Origin: Gnetum montanum
Lineage: Eukaryota > Streptophyta > Gnetopsida > Gnetales > Gnetaceae
Length of the DNA stretch: 64,000 nucleotides
NCBI GenBank assembly: GCA_015680685.1
Contig: MNCI01011056.1
Span: forward strand, 318,246 to 382,245
Direction: 5' to 3'
Position 1 is the stretch's first letter. Every line of letters begins with the position of its first letter. The notes beneath the pieces were generated by a model, which was given only the letters and a program-made list of their open reading frames with translations, was not told the DNA's origin and made no database searches. Below, one piece after another: positions 46,800-58,379 of the stretch. The translations under genes and the position numbers were made by a program.

Positions 46800-49700
46800 T
46801 TAAATAGGGAGAGAGAATGACAAGTTTTCTTTTCAACATTGAGGTTATAGATGGGGATTAACCCCTAGCAAACTCATCATTTTTGCCATAACAACATAGA
46901 GCCCACATTTGGAGTGTAGAGCGATCGTGCCAATAGAGAGCAAGGCAATTTGATGTAGCAATTGAGAGAGGGTCAACAAGCAAGATGATGGTTCCTAGGA
47001 AAGAAGACAAACACCTAGCACTCATCAAGATCAAAGAAATGAAGAAAATCCTAGGGTGTGTGTCATAGGTGTGCATCACAGTGCAAGAGGAGACATCATT
47101 AGCCTGGTAGGCTGATATGTCTTCCCTTTTTCTTATGCCTCTGTTATTATTTTTTCTTTCCCTATTTTATTTCTACAATTTTGTTTAGCTATCTATGTTT
47201 TTTTATCATCGTGTTACCATTGTCTTTTCCTTTACACCATCGTGTTTCCATTTTGGCCATGGCAGATGTACAGACGCTATGCTAAGGTTGCATGCAAGGT
47301 TGCCTAGACTGCCATCACCACAGTTGTCATTACCGTAGAGGCTTGGATGATTTGAGCCACTTGGCATGCAAATAGTGTAGTGTATGACCTTCAAGAGGGT
47401 TTGGCCATGTGCATGATGTGACAGCATGACACATGTTCTATCACAGTGTGATGCGAATTGTTGTGTCAGGCATAAGATTTTTTGGAGCTAATGCAACACA
47501 TTGAATTCTTCTTTGCTTAAAGATTTATTTTTGGTTTTGTTGTTGCTACGCTAAGCTAGTTTTACTATGCTATTACCTTCATATTTTTCTTTGCTACACT
47601 ATCTTTGCATGAAGAGAATTGTGTTACGCTATCTGCTAAAATGATAGTTTTGCTACACTATATTTGAACTTCACTTGAACATGTTGTTAACATTTGCTAT
47701 TGTGTTGTGAAGGGTAGTGCTAAGGTCAATCTTAATTATCCTAAAAATTTTGGGGGTCCTATGCTGTGTGAGAAAACTAGTGGCCAATCTTCCTCTACCC
47801 CATGCACGTGTGGGGTAGGATGCAATCTGGTTTCTAGAGGGAGAGCAAGATTTCTTGTAGTTTCTCCTCCAACATTTCAATGTTATCTTTTGGTCATACT
47901 TGGTCGATGAGGTAGTGGCTGTCATAACAGAAACCCTATTGCCTGAGGAAAATCATGGTATTCTAAGATTTTTGACAAATGGATCGATTAGTAGGAGGTA
48001 GGGAAAAGGGTCTAGTCAGTGCCCCAAAAATTTGAGGCATTTGACCTGGATCTGGGAGATGCCTAAGTATAATTGCTATCATCCCTATAACACCTTTTTT
48101 ATTACACATCACATGGGAACGTGCTTCAAAAATCCACCAAGAACTATTTACAGTGTTGGTGGGTGAGTTTTTTCGAAATGTTCCACTATGCTATGCAATA
48201 TTTGCTACACTAGCCAAATCTTAACAGTGTGTTTTTGTTACTATGTTTTTCATCAATGAGAATGGGCTTCATGGCAATATGGATGTGTTGACCTTACCAT
48301 AGATGGTGCTATGGGAGTTTTCTTCCATTGAGAATATGCACGCAAGTGTGATAGGCCAATGTAGGGGTGAGTACAATACCTACCCAACCTAGTATTCCAA
48401 ACTCTATGATAGATGCAAGGAGTCTAGTTGGTTGGATGAGGGTTGGACACCCTTTAAACCGATCACCATTGAAGATGTCTTGGTTAATCTTCTGCCATTC
48501 TTGACATCATTTAAACCTAGTAAGCTAAATAGTAAGTTACTACATGTTTGAGTGTCATTCCTGTTTCTTTTGCTAATTATGCTTTGTTTAACTTGTTTTT
48601 TGCTTTTTTATGTTTTTTGTGTTTTTCTTTATGCAAACTGCTATAGGGGTGAAGAAGTCCTAGGAGGTGATAGTAATAACCTCTGGGAACCAGGAGTCCA
48701 ACATCTAGTTCAAGTATAGGAAAGCATATGAGAGCCAACATAGGATATGTAGCATGGCCTCAGAATCCCTGATCAAGCACCTTCAAGATGTTGGGCTCAT
48801 GGATTTGTTCCTAGCCACAAATCTAAGCATTCCTACTGCTGAGATGCTTGCCCTAGTGGACTCCTTTTTCGAAAATGTAGACCACTTCCATACACATGTA
48901 CACAGCATGTGGATGGTCCTTGAAATCAATGAATAGCTATTCGTGGACCTTTTCGGTGTCCCTATTGATGGCATCCCTATAGGTTCAAAGACCAACAAAG
49001 AGGTGAACCATCAGAGGGAAGACATTGAGGAGTGGCTAGGGGTTGTAAAAGGATGAAAGGGGATCCTCATGGAGAAGGTTAAGCCAAGAGCCATCAAAGA
49101 TGTTTACCCCATCTTTTGTGCTCATGCCTTCCCCTAGTTTCTTTCGCAAGGAAAGATTATTGGGATTGAACAAGCTTGGATGATGCAGGAGGTCATGGAA
49201 GAGGGGGCTCGTGACAACTAGGCTAGGCATCTATGAAAGGGCTTGCAAATTGAAATGGTCATGCTTCATAAGAAGCAAGAGTCCTATTTCAACATGCACT
49301 ATGCCTTTTACATATCTTGCTTACTATGTTTCATGGAGTTTTTGGTAGTTTGTGAGAATGGAGTCTGGGTTATGCGAGATTGTAACCAGATTTCCAAACC
49401 GTGGATCTACGAAATCCTCTAGACCACCCAAGCCCAAGATCCCCTAGAAGCTATTGGGAAGTCATTTTCTATGATGACTAAGGATCGACTAGCCTGCAAT
49501 GTTTGTGGTTAGGATACTGTGGGAGAGGCACCCCTTGTTGCTATAGGTAGCGTATTGCAGGGGAAACACCTCATCACTCTAGATGATGGCCACTAAGTTA
49601 TGGTGAAAGAGGCCTCATCCAGACAAGGAGCCTACTTGTACAGTCAAGGAAGGGGGGCCATCATTGCAGTTTAAGCTACGTAGGACACAACCTCCCATCG

Positions 49701-51673
49701 GTAAGTGATCTTTTATATGTTTTTTTCTTCACCCTTTTGATTTAAATGCTCACTAGGCTATGCTATGCTAGGCAACGTAGCATAGCATAGCACCTACTTT
49801 AAGCTAGCATGGTTTAAGCTATAATGCGAATATGTTTTTTACTACCAAAGGAAGAAGAAGAAGAAGAAGAAGAAGGTGATGAAGAGGTGTCAACCCCTAA
49901 GATGGGGGCGATGAATAAAGATGCAGGGTGCCCAATCATAGAGGAAAGGACCCCCATGAAGAGGGAAGGAGCCCGTGTTACTAAGGAAGGGGTTCTTATC
50001 ATCAACAGAAATCCTCCTACTGATGAGGAGGACATTTTTGGAGATGAAGAGGAGTCTCCTATGGATGAGGATAATGTTGGTGCCTTGAAAAGAAAGGTGC
50101 TAGAAAATAAAGAGGAAGTTGGCATCGACCAAAAAGGGACTTCTACCGGAGGAGTGAAAAAATGCTAAGGGTGCTGCTATATTTTTAAGCCAGAAAATAG
50201 GGAAACTAAAATTATATGATGGTGAGTTTAACAATATATTCAATGATATGTTGATGGGCGATCCCCCCATTATCACCCCTGAGGGTTTATTGGGTAGGAG
50301 CCCTTACACTGTCATTTTCATTACTCACAACTTTATTGTAGTCCACCTCGGTCATTACTAATGCATTTGGTTGCATGATAGACATGACTCCTAATGTTGT
50401 AGGACCTCCCTTGATTCACCTGGAACCATGGGCTAAGACCCTCGACAAGCTTACATTTATGCAATGGATCATTAATGATATGATCGGTTGTCTCAGACAT
50501 ATCGATCCTAAAATGGGTAAGTAAAGTAGCTATACTAGGCTCTTGAGATTACTATGTTAGACTTCTTGAGCTACTCACTTTGCTACGCTAGTGTGACTAA
50601 TGCACTCTTTGTGTGGTCATAGCCTCTTGATTCAAGTGGGACCTTCAACAAGTGTTGAAAGTCAACATCATGCCTACATTCCTGCCCAAAGTGGCCGAGG
50701 TGCCTCATCACATATATGAAGAGGCTAGCAAATATGCTTTGCACTTGGCACACTCCTTGTGGGAGTGTAGGTGTTTCAATGAGGACCTATGGAAATGGGT
50801 CTAGAGGACTGAGAAAGAGAAGGCTGAACTAAGCATCGAAGTGGGAGACCTTTGATCTAGGTATGAGTTCCTCCTAGCTTGTGATAAAAATGATAGCAGT
50901 TGACACATGACTATCATAGATTATGCTAGATATTGGATAGTCATGTAGCGCAACAACGAGGCTACCCTAGAATATTATAGAACAACGGATGTAGATGGAC
51001 TTGTTAGCTCAGAAGAACCAAGATTGGAAAGACTATAGCACCAAAGTTTATGAGTTGGGCAGTCCTAGAAAAACTATAAACATATGTATAAACTAGAGCA
51101 TGCAACCTACCGCAAACTATATGAGGATGCTTTAGTAAAGTTGTTTACCCATGAAGCATTCTTTAATGCCATTTATGCTTTTGAAGCTTACAACAAGTTC
51201 ATGGAGTAGGTAAAGTTCACTGAACCTCCTATACGGGAAGTGGATATTCCCATAGGTGAGACTGCTACCGCCTCCTTTTCTCTAGGATCACTAAGATGGA
51301 TGACCATCAAAAAGGAGAGAGTTGTTGCAGACACTAAACCAAGCAATAGGCATTGGGTAAATATCATAGAGGAGGAGGTTTGGCACCACCTTGGGCTTAG
51401 TTTGGATCGCATACCCTTCGAGGAAGATGCAGGGCCATCTCGGGTTAGTCACTTTCTACTATGAAAAGGCTTATGCTTTATTTTAGCTTTCATGTGTTGC
51501 TCTAGCTGACTACTTTTCTTTTCAGAATACAGATTCCAGATGAAGATACAGAGCCTGTTGAGGGTGGAAATGAAGAGAAAAATGAAGGCAGTGCAGAGGA
51601 AGGAAATGCAGAAGAAAATGATGCAAGAGTAAATGATGCAGGCGAAGATGATGTAGGTGAAGATGACCCATGA
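46800..51673 (+). pseudogene. Gene X, TatR copy: spliced gene antisense to gag-pol, function unknown
   Basis: A TATA-like TTAAATA lies at 46800. The exons defined here are: one ending at 48531 (ITIEDVLVNLLPF); 48647-49700 (LMDLFLATNLSIPTAEMLA, VDLFGVPIDGIPIG); about 49850-50516 (run of Glu, then ITPEGLLGRSLT); 50633-51443; and 51533-51673 (acidic end, GEDDVGEDDP, stop TGA 51671-51673). The introns start GTAAGT, GTAAGT, GTAAGT and GTTAGT and end in AG. Splicing at 51443/51533 restores an open frame. Stops in the exons are mostly TAG where Gln is expected. The gene lies between the protease (52600-52990) and RT (45650) of TatR, on the other strand. I recognise no known domain. A captured host gene or an element-specific protein are both possible. 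Confidence 0.65.
49755..49798. repeat. Palindrome in gene X intron (TatR)
   Basis: GCTATGCTATGCTA and TAGCATAGCATAGC flank a short loop (GGCAACG). It lies in the intron that starts at 49701, the same intron as the motif at 1408-1458 in TatL. Confidence 0.85.
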
Positions 51674-51846
51674 CAACATGGGATTTTTGAAATTTTTTGA
51701 AATTTTTTTTGGAAAATTGTTGCAAACATTGTTTGATGGAAAAACTTTTAATGAAGAAAGAAAATTTTGAACGGAAATTGGTCTTATGCTAGCTTATGCA
51801 TTATCTATATGATCAATTTTATGTTATGTTTTCGTTTTTGATGTTT

Positions 51847-52178
51847 TAGTTTTAGGTCATTTCAGGCCATTGCTAGTTTTAGGCCATTTCGGGCCTTGCA
51901 TAGTTTTAGGCCGTTTTGGCCCTCTGCTAGTTTTAGGCTATTTTAGGCCATATGTAGTTTTAGGCTATTTCAGGCCCCTACTAGTTTTAGGCCATTTTGG
52001 GCCATCACTAGTTTTAGGCCATTTCAGGACCTTGATAGTTTTAGGCCATTTCAGGCCATTGCTAGTTTTAGGCCATTTCGGACCATCTGTAGTTTTAGAT
52101 AATTTTGGGCCATCGCTAGTTTTAGGCAATTTTAGGCCATCGGATGTAGTGTAGTTTTAGGCCATTTCGTCCCATGAG
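51847..52178. repeat. 27-bp tandem array, 12 units, between gene X and protease (TatR)
   Basis: The unit is TAGTTTTAGGCCATTTCGGG followed by CCATTGC. Eleven units have exactly or nearly 27 bp, with one extra 8 bp before the twelfth. GGCC and GGCC can pair around ATTTCG. The core CTAGTTTTAGG matches the CTAGTTTAAGG core of the other Tat arrays. Because 27 is a multiple of three, a repeated-peptide frame arises on the plus strand. I do not think it is a gene. Confidence 0.95.
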
Positions 52179-52299
52179 ATGGTAAAGAAATGATATACTA
52201 ACGATTTAGAGAATAGCTAATTAGTATCTAGCATAGATGAATAGATGCAAAAAAAAGGCAGTAAGTGTACAAAGGATGCCAACTAGGAAAGAAGCAGTA

Positions 52300-52990
52300 G
52301 GGTTGCTATGCTATGAGTAACTACTTCTTGACCCATCATGGATTGGGTGAGGCGTAAGGCCGAGATGCTTTGCTACGACCTCTGTCTACATCATTATCGT
52401 CTGCCTGGAAGGGTAACTCAGTCCATTTGTTTTCATTTTCTAAACTGGCATGCTGAGCTAGCTCTCTTGTTGAATGGATACTATTTATAGAGAAAGGTGC
52501 TTCATTCTTAGAGGTTATGAACTCTGAGCCCTATCCTATATCTACATTGTTGATAGCTTGTGTTGCTACCTCATCAACATGGATCATCACCTCCCTGCCT
52601 GCATAGGGCAGATGGATCTCCTGATGAATAGGTGAAGAGATAGCCCTAAGTTACGCTAACCATGACCTCCCCAAGATTAGGTTAAACCTAGGCATCTCTT
52701 CAACCATGATGAAGGTTTTGTTTGTGGGGAGCTAGTCCCTTTCCATGAAGATAATGTGAATCCTGCCTTTTACCATGACCCATGCCCCATTGAATGAATT
52801 TAAGCATGAAATTGTTGTGGATCTAATCTGGTTGACCAAACCTAGCTTATCCACAATAGGGAAAGGGATGATGTTTGTGACAGCCCCATCATCAACATGT
52901 ACCCTTCAGATCTTATGTTGGCTAATCCAAATTGTGATGAAAAGAGGTGCTGTAGTCACCTGATCCTTTTCAGGGTCTTTTCTAATGGAA
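52300..52990 (-). pseudogene. Gypsy protease, TatR
   Basis: A retropepsin-like segment reads leftwards: VHVDDGAVTNIIPFPIVDKL near 52885, then IIFMERDQLPT, MPRFNLILGRSWLA, and ISSPIHQEIHLPYAGREVMI. The family pattern is V.DDGSxxNIxP...LGRxWL. The Asp-Gly-Ala core is present as DDGA. A stop follows the LGRSWLA motif. It lies between gag and the 27-bp array. Confidence 0.75.
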
Positions 52991-53849
52991 TCATTGCAAA
53001 AAATTTATTGGGATGGATTTGGTTCTACAGGAATAGAAGGAAGAATGACCAAATGGATTACCTTCTCTTCTGCTGGCATGTTCTCGTAAACCAGAATTAT
53101 CATTAACATGTAGACCAAAGCTTCACAGTGTGCGGTAGATGTCATGATCAGGTCGTACAAACTCAAGGTAGTGTTTTTCTATTTCAGAGCTTGTTTGACC
53201 TGAGTGAGAGTGCTCAAAAGGTCTTGGAAACCTTCTTGTTTACTATTCTTATCCTCTTCCATCTATCCCAGGAAATGAATTTCCAAAGGAGAGATAGTTT
53301 CAGATCTAGTTTTAGACTCTTTTGGGTGAGGTGGTGAAGACTGTGCATGCATAGCAACGTTATCTTTTAGTAATGAGGATGTAGATGCAAGGGGTGAGGG
53401 CGTATTCTTGGAAGTATTTAGGATGGTAATTTCCTTTGACATTTCACCTATGAAGTGCACTTCTCATTTATTAGGATGAGAGGGTTGTGAAGGTACCTTA
53501 TGCGAGGTAGGGACTGTTGAATGGCTTGGCCCCTTGATAACAAATGGAGCTAACTTTGTTAGTGTACGTGGTGGTGCATTTTTTCTAATGGGTGATGTAG
53601 GGGAAGATTCCTAGGGAGGGACTGTCAAGATGAATGGTTGTTGTAGGGCTTGATTAGCTGTTGGTGATACTGGTGTGCTATGCTAAGGCACATGGACCAC
53701 GAATGGCTGCTGGGGTGCTCTAGGATTACTATGAATGTCAATGATGTTGATAAGGTAACCATCGTTATTGGCATTGAGAGGATCTGTGTAAACATGTAGG
53801 GATTGATTCTAGGGGTGTACTGGATTTCTTTCTTCTAGCACCAGTTTCC

Positions 53850-55250
53850 CCTAATCGATCATCTTTTGGATGTCGTCTTTCAATGCCATGTAGTAATCCA
53901 TATTGTGACCACACTGTTGATGGTAGTCACAGAACCGCTCTAGCTTGAAACCCTTAGGAACTAGGGGCCTATTAGGCAAAGGTAAAGAAGGGTTCCTAAG
54001 GAGTTTGCAATACCTCTAATGTTTCTTGGCTCCCTCCTCTGACATCCTCTTGTGTTGGATGTACCCCACCACCAATAGTTTCTTTAGAAGATCTAAAGGC
54101 TTAATACGCAGCAAGGTAAACTTTGAGCCATCGTTACACTCAAAGTTCAATTTAGGTGATGCAGATGCTTCAAGTGTAGATGTAGAAGGTTGAGATGCAT
54201 TATGCTATTTGGGCATGGGGTTAGTTTTAGGTGCGGCCGATTTTTTGTTGTTCTTGTTATTGTTGTTGGGTTTGGCTTCGTTGGCCACAGTGGCCACTAT
54301 GGCTGTTGCAACCTTACCCTTATCCTTGTCCTTCTTGGTGAATGTGTTCTTGTATGCAACATAGACTAGATCTTTGCTTGCCTCAGCCACATCCTGTATG
54401 CTCTTAGTCTAGGTGAAAGCATAACTAAGAGTGCATGGAGTGAGATAATACAGCTTAAACTTAATAAATTCATTCACTACATTCTTAAAGATGGCCAGCA
54501 AGTGGGCCTTCACGATGGGCTCAAGAATTTTCTTAAGGGTCATGCTCCAATGTTGGATGAACTTCTAGACTGGTTCCAAGGGATCTTGTTTTACACTCAT
54601 CAACTGATCCAACATGACTTCTAGTCTCAATTTGTACTTGAAACGCATCATGAACTGGGTCAGAAGCTCCTCTAGGGTTGAGATAGAGGAGCGTGGAAGT
54701 GCATGGTACCAATCAAAGTCTTTTCTGGTTAAAGACATGCCAAAGACACAGATGATCATATGTGGCCATTATTGCAAAAGAAGACCTGAATGTAACAAGG
54801 TGTGTGTTGGGATCTCCCTCCCTGTTATATTTCATGAAATGGGGGAGTGACATCCCAGGGGGTAATGTTAGATCAGGGACTACCAGGCTGATGGGATCAT
54901 CTTGGTAGAAGTCCATGACTTGTAGTGTATCAGACATGATAGCCTTGAGGCATTTTATTTCCTTAGTAAGGGTCTCGATAAGCTGGAATGCTTGATCTAG
55001 ATCTGAAGATGATGTAGATGGTTGGGGAACTTCTAGGGCAGCTCCCATCTATGTAATGGTAGGGATAGCAACATGACCCATCGACAGTGCCGTTGGGATA
55101 GCCCCTACGAATGGTGCTACTTGCACTATCCACCACCTAATAAGTGGTGATATTGGAGTAATAGCCATGGTTTGTGCTACGGAATAGGTGAATTGTACCT
55201 GAGGTGGAATAGACCATAGTCCTGTGCTAGGTTGCACCGTTTACGGGGCT
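53850..55250 (-). pseudogene. Gypsy gag, TatR
   Basis: The N-terminal Pro/Gln-rich part (55049-55237) is followed in the same frame, after a stop, by 54713-55048 (LDQAFQLIETLTKEIKCLKA, a coiled-coil-like start, then DLTLPPGMSLPHF, a capsid start). The capsid part (54565-54759) has DWYHALPRSSISTLEELLTQ. A basic Lys/Asn-rich stretch (54205-54390) precedes a region with FCDYHQQCGHNMDYYMALKD near 53930. That matches the CxxH...GHxxxxCxxL motif of Tat gags, with Tyr in place of one Cys. Several stops and frameshifts are present. Confidence 0.8.
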
Positions 55251-56550
55251 TGGTAGGTCTGATGGAAAGTGTAGTGAGACATCTGTGATGGTAGTGTAGC
55301 AAGAGGAGAAGTGAATGGAGTCCACCATGTGGATGGGCTTGGTCCCGCTACTGACAATGGGATAGGTGTAAATGCATGAATAGAGGCAGAAGCTGCACAT
55401 GACTGCGAGGTAGGTATGGTGTGAATGTGGGGAAGGGTAGTCGTGGTTGGTACATCTTGTGAAGCAAGAAAGTATTGGTGAACAGTTACTAGAGGAGTAG
55501 CGACTGGGGTTGAGACAAGGGCATGGAGTGTTGATATGTTGAAGGAATGGTATGGCTACCCATTACTAATGGAATTGTAGATTGCAATGGTACAAACATG
55601 ATCCTAAAGGGAGTGGAGGTAGACAATGGTTTTATCCAAAAGGATGGGATAGGAGGGATGGTGGCAGGGTTGGTTTGACCCCCCTTCAGATTAAGACTCT
55701 AGTTCCTCCTGTCCATCCTAGAAAGCCTTATCATGATGAGACACTATGTCCTGCAACACCCTGGGTCTAGTCACCTGGATCAGCTAATCTATAAGCCATT
55801 GGTTTGTTTGTGTCAAAGGGATGGAAATGTTGGGAGTGGGAATAAATTCCTTTCCATTACAATAGGCGAACTTGAAGCTATGCTTCCCTTTGAGCTCTTG
55901 TGCATCTAAGGGTAGGTTTGTATACACCTTAGCATAGAGAAAGTTATATCACTTGTGTTGTTGGGCCAAGCCCTCAAGTCCCTGATTTTGGATCCTAAGG
56001 GATTGACATGGTCCCAAAATAGGGCTAGGTGGTTTCTTGACACCTATAGTGACTTGAGTTAGAATAGAAACCTTGAGATTAGCTATAGCAATAGCGGTAG
56101 CTAAACAAGTCATTGTTGTAAGTCTAAAAGGGGTGTAAAAAAGGAAAAGCTAGAAGATTTAGTAGTGATCTAAGGCTTTATTTCCTGCATGTTTCTAGAA
56201 GAATCATCAAAGTGACTGATCTGCACCATACGATGCATAAACAACCACGAAAGGGTGTAACATTTACGCTAGTGCGTTTTGAGGTGCAAAAAACATGTAG
56301 GACTACCATGAAATCTAGGGGCTCAAATGGTGATTGGAGGCTTTATGTCTTGCAAGGTTCCAAAAGAATCGTCAAATGACTGATCTATACCACACACTGC
56401 ATAAACAATTGTAAAAGGGTGTCAAGTTTACGCTAGTGCATGTCATGGTATAGAATGCACACAAGACTATTGTGAAACATGGAAAGGGCACTAAAGGCCC
56501 TCCTTCTAGCACTAGAAAACTATTACGATCGAAAACATCGGTGGTTGGAA
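55250..56550 (-). other. Leader region of TatR, no clear gene
   Basis: Only degenerate frames are seen. Two related segments about 170 bp apart (near 56160 and 56340) share CATGGTTTATGCA-like and GTGTxAxxTTTACGCTAGTGC motifs. The region would be the 5' untranslated leader between LTR and gag. Confidence 0.4.
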
Positions 56551-56649
56551 ACAGAGAGAGGTCGTCAATCAGACAATCTTAACCTTGGATCTGTGTGATG
56601 GTCATGCTGGATAAAATAGAAACAGGATGCCCTGAATGGTTTGGTCTAT

Positions 56650-58340
56650 CAGATAATGACTTAGTTGGTGTCACTAAACCTTTTGCAAACATGTAATTTG
56701 AAAATAATTTTTATAGCATGAAATAATTATTATTATATGTGAGGAAGTGAAAATGATGTAAAATGCAATGATAAGCAAGAGAATAAAGTAAACTAGAGTT
56801 AAGAAATGCATTACTTCAAGATTACAGCTTTACTATCTCAAGGTGGATACAATTGGTTGCATGACACTGGGAAGCACAGAGATCCCAAAAGTAACCAAGA
56901 TGTTCAGAGCAAGCCAACTGTATGCTTGAACGTAGGCTCAAGAGCCAATGATGTAAAATGCTATAAAGGCAATAGAAAAGAGCTAACAAAATGCCCAATG
57001 GGAATTCTAATTGTTCAATTTTTGTCAACTTGCAAAATGCTATCATGCTCAAGATTGCCAACCCTTTAACTTGTAAATTTGCTAACAAATTTTTTTGCCA
57101 ACTTGCCAACTTGCCAAAAAATTTGCTAACCCTTTGAGTGTTGCTCGTCGGGATATTTATAGGGCTAGGAGCATGTAAGAAATGCAGTTTGGATACCACA
57201 TGTCCTAGACCCATAAATTTTTGATTTGTTGATATTACATGAACATGCAAAGCTGATCTATGAGCCTTCCATGCTGCAATTACGCTATCAGAACTAGAGA
57301 TGCTAGGAACAAGTATGCTAACGTTGTAGACAAGGAGTGAAGCATGCCAATGTAGCATAGCTGCCTGCTATGCTATGGAGCATATCCTGTTAGCATAGCA
57401 TAGCTGCTTGCTATGTTGTGCTATGCTATGTAGCATAGCTACTAGTTAGAGGAAGAAATTGACGTTGGAGTTAATTACTGGTTCTGGAAGCATTTAAAGT
57501 GTATTGGTTGGTTCTGCATGTTTACTACACTATGATACACTATGTAGCATACCATAGTGTAGTAGTTGGCCTTAGCTATGATCCGAAGATCATGCTGACA
57601 ATATACAGCCTTTGTTCTTTGCAATGCAAAGCCTTTGCATGTGCTGATCCTACATTTCAAGATGCTTTTTTTCATTCTTTGCATTGTTGCTACGCTGTGT
57701 AGCGTAGCATAGTGTAGCAACCAACATAGCCTACTTTTTGCTTAATTTTCCACTTTTTTGGTAAGAGGAGCTTTGCTGAGGAAGTTGAAGTTGAACTAGA
57801 AAATTTATTCTTAAGGTTAGAGTGCTTGCCAAGTGCAATTGGAATCACTAGACAAGCTAGGCCTTTGTGTCTTGCCTTTGCTACGCTGTGCTACGCTACA
57901 TAGTGTACTATAGTGTAGCATTTCATCTTGCAATAGTTTGGTCACCTAAGAAACTATATTTTGAGGCCTGCTATGCTACATAACATAGCGTAGCATAGCA
58001 AACTTCTTGACTAGAAAACTTGCCAACTTTTTTATGCAGCCTAAACACCACCGAAGACTCTAAGCATGGTTTCTAAGTAAACTATCAACTGGGTGAATTA
58101 CCTAGATGGGGAGGCTAGAGGGTCCGCCAGGACTATTAACACTTGGAGTAGAAAATTTGCCAAACTGGATAGTCTAAACTTAGAGCATCCATCTCCTATC
58201 AAACTGCCATAGTGCTGCCTAAATTCTAAGGACCTGGTGAAGCAAGAATGCCCTGAAAATTTACGGTGTTTCAGCAGCTACGTTGTGCTACGCTACATAG
58301 CATAGAAAAGTGTAGCAACAATGCAAAAACAATAAAAGTA
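56650..58340 (-). mobile_element. LTR-like region of TatR (5' LTR, borders uncertain)
   Basis: Reads leftwards with a TATA box at 57154-57161 (CCTATAAATATCC) followed by CAAAGGGTTAGC and TTGAGCATGATAGCATTTTG, resembling the TatL region after 13712. The upstream part is full of GCTATGCTACGTAGC-type palindromes. The frame at 56822-57358 is within this region and has no recognised similarity. The LTR ends were not defined. Confidence 0.5.
57355..58315. repeat. Cluster of GCTATGCTACGTAGCATAGC-type palindromes
   Basis: At least six copies: near 57365-57440, 57525-57562, 57688-57720, 57880-57920, 57968-57998 and 58275-58312. Typical arms are GCTACGCT/AGCGTAGC and GCTATGCTA/TAGCATAGC, with spacers of zero to twelve bases. 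Confidence 0.82.
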
Positions 58341-58379
58341 TTTCAAACTGTTGGCGACCATTTGGGACATGATCGTCAA

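Noticed and set aside
51870-52154. 94-codon frame of repeated VLGHFGP-like peptides
   Set aside because: It is the translation of a 27-bp tandem array whose period happens to be a multiple of three. The unit matches non-coding arrays elsewhere in the Tat elements.
56822-57358. 178-codon minus-strand frame
   Set aside because: It lies within the LTR-like region around the TATA box at 57154 and is not supported by similarity or by the TatL counterpart.
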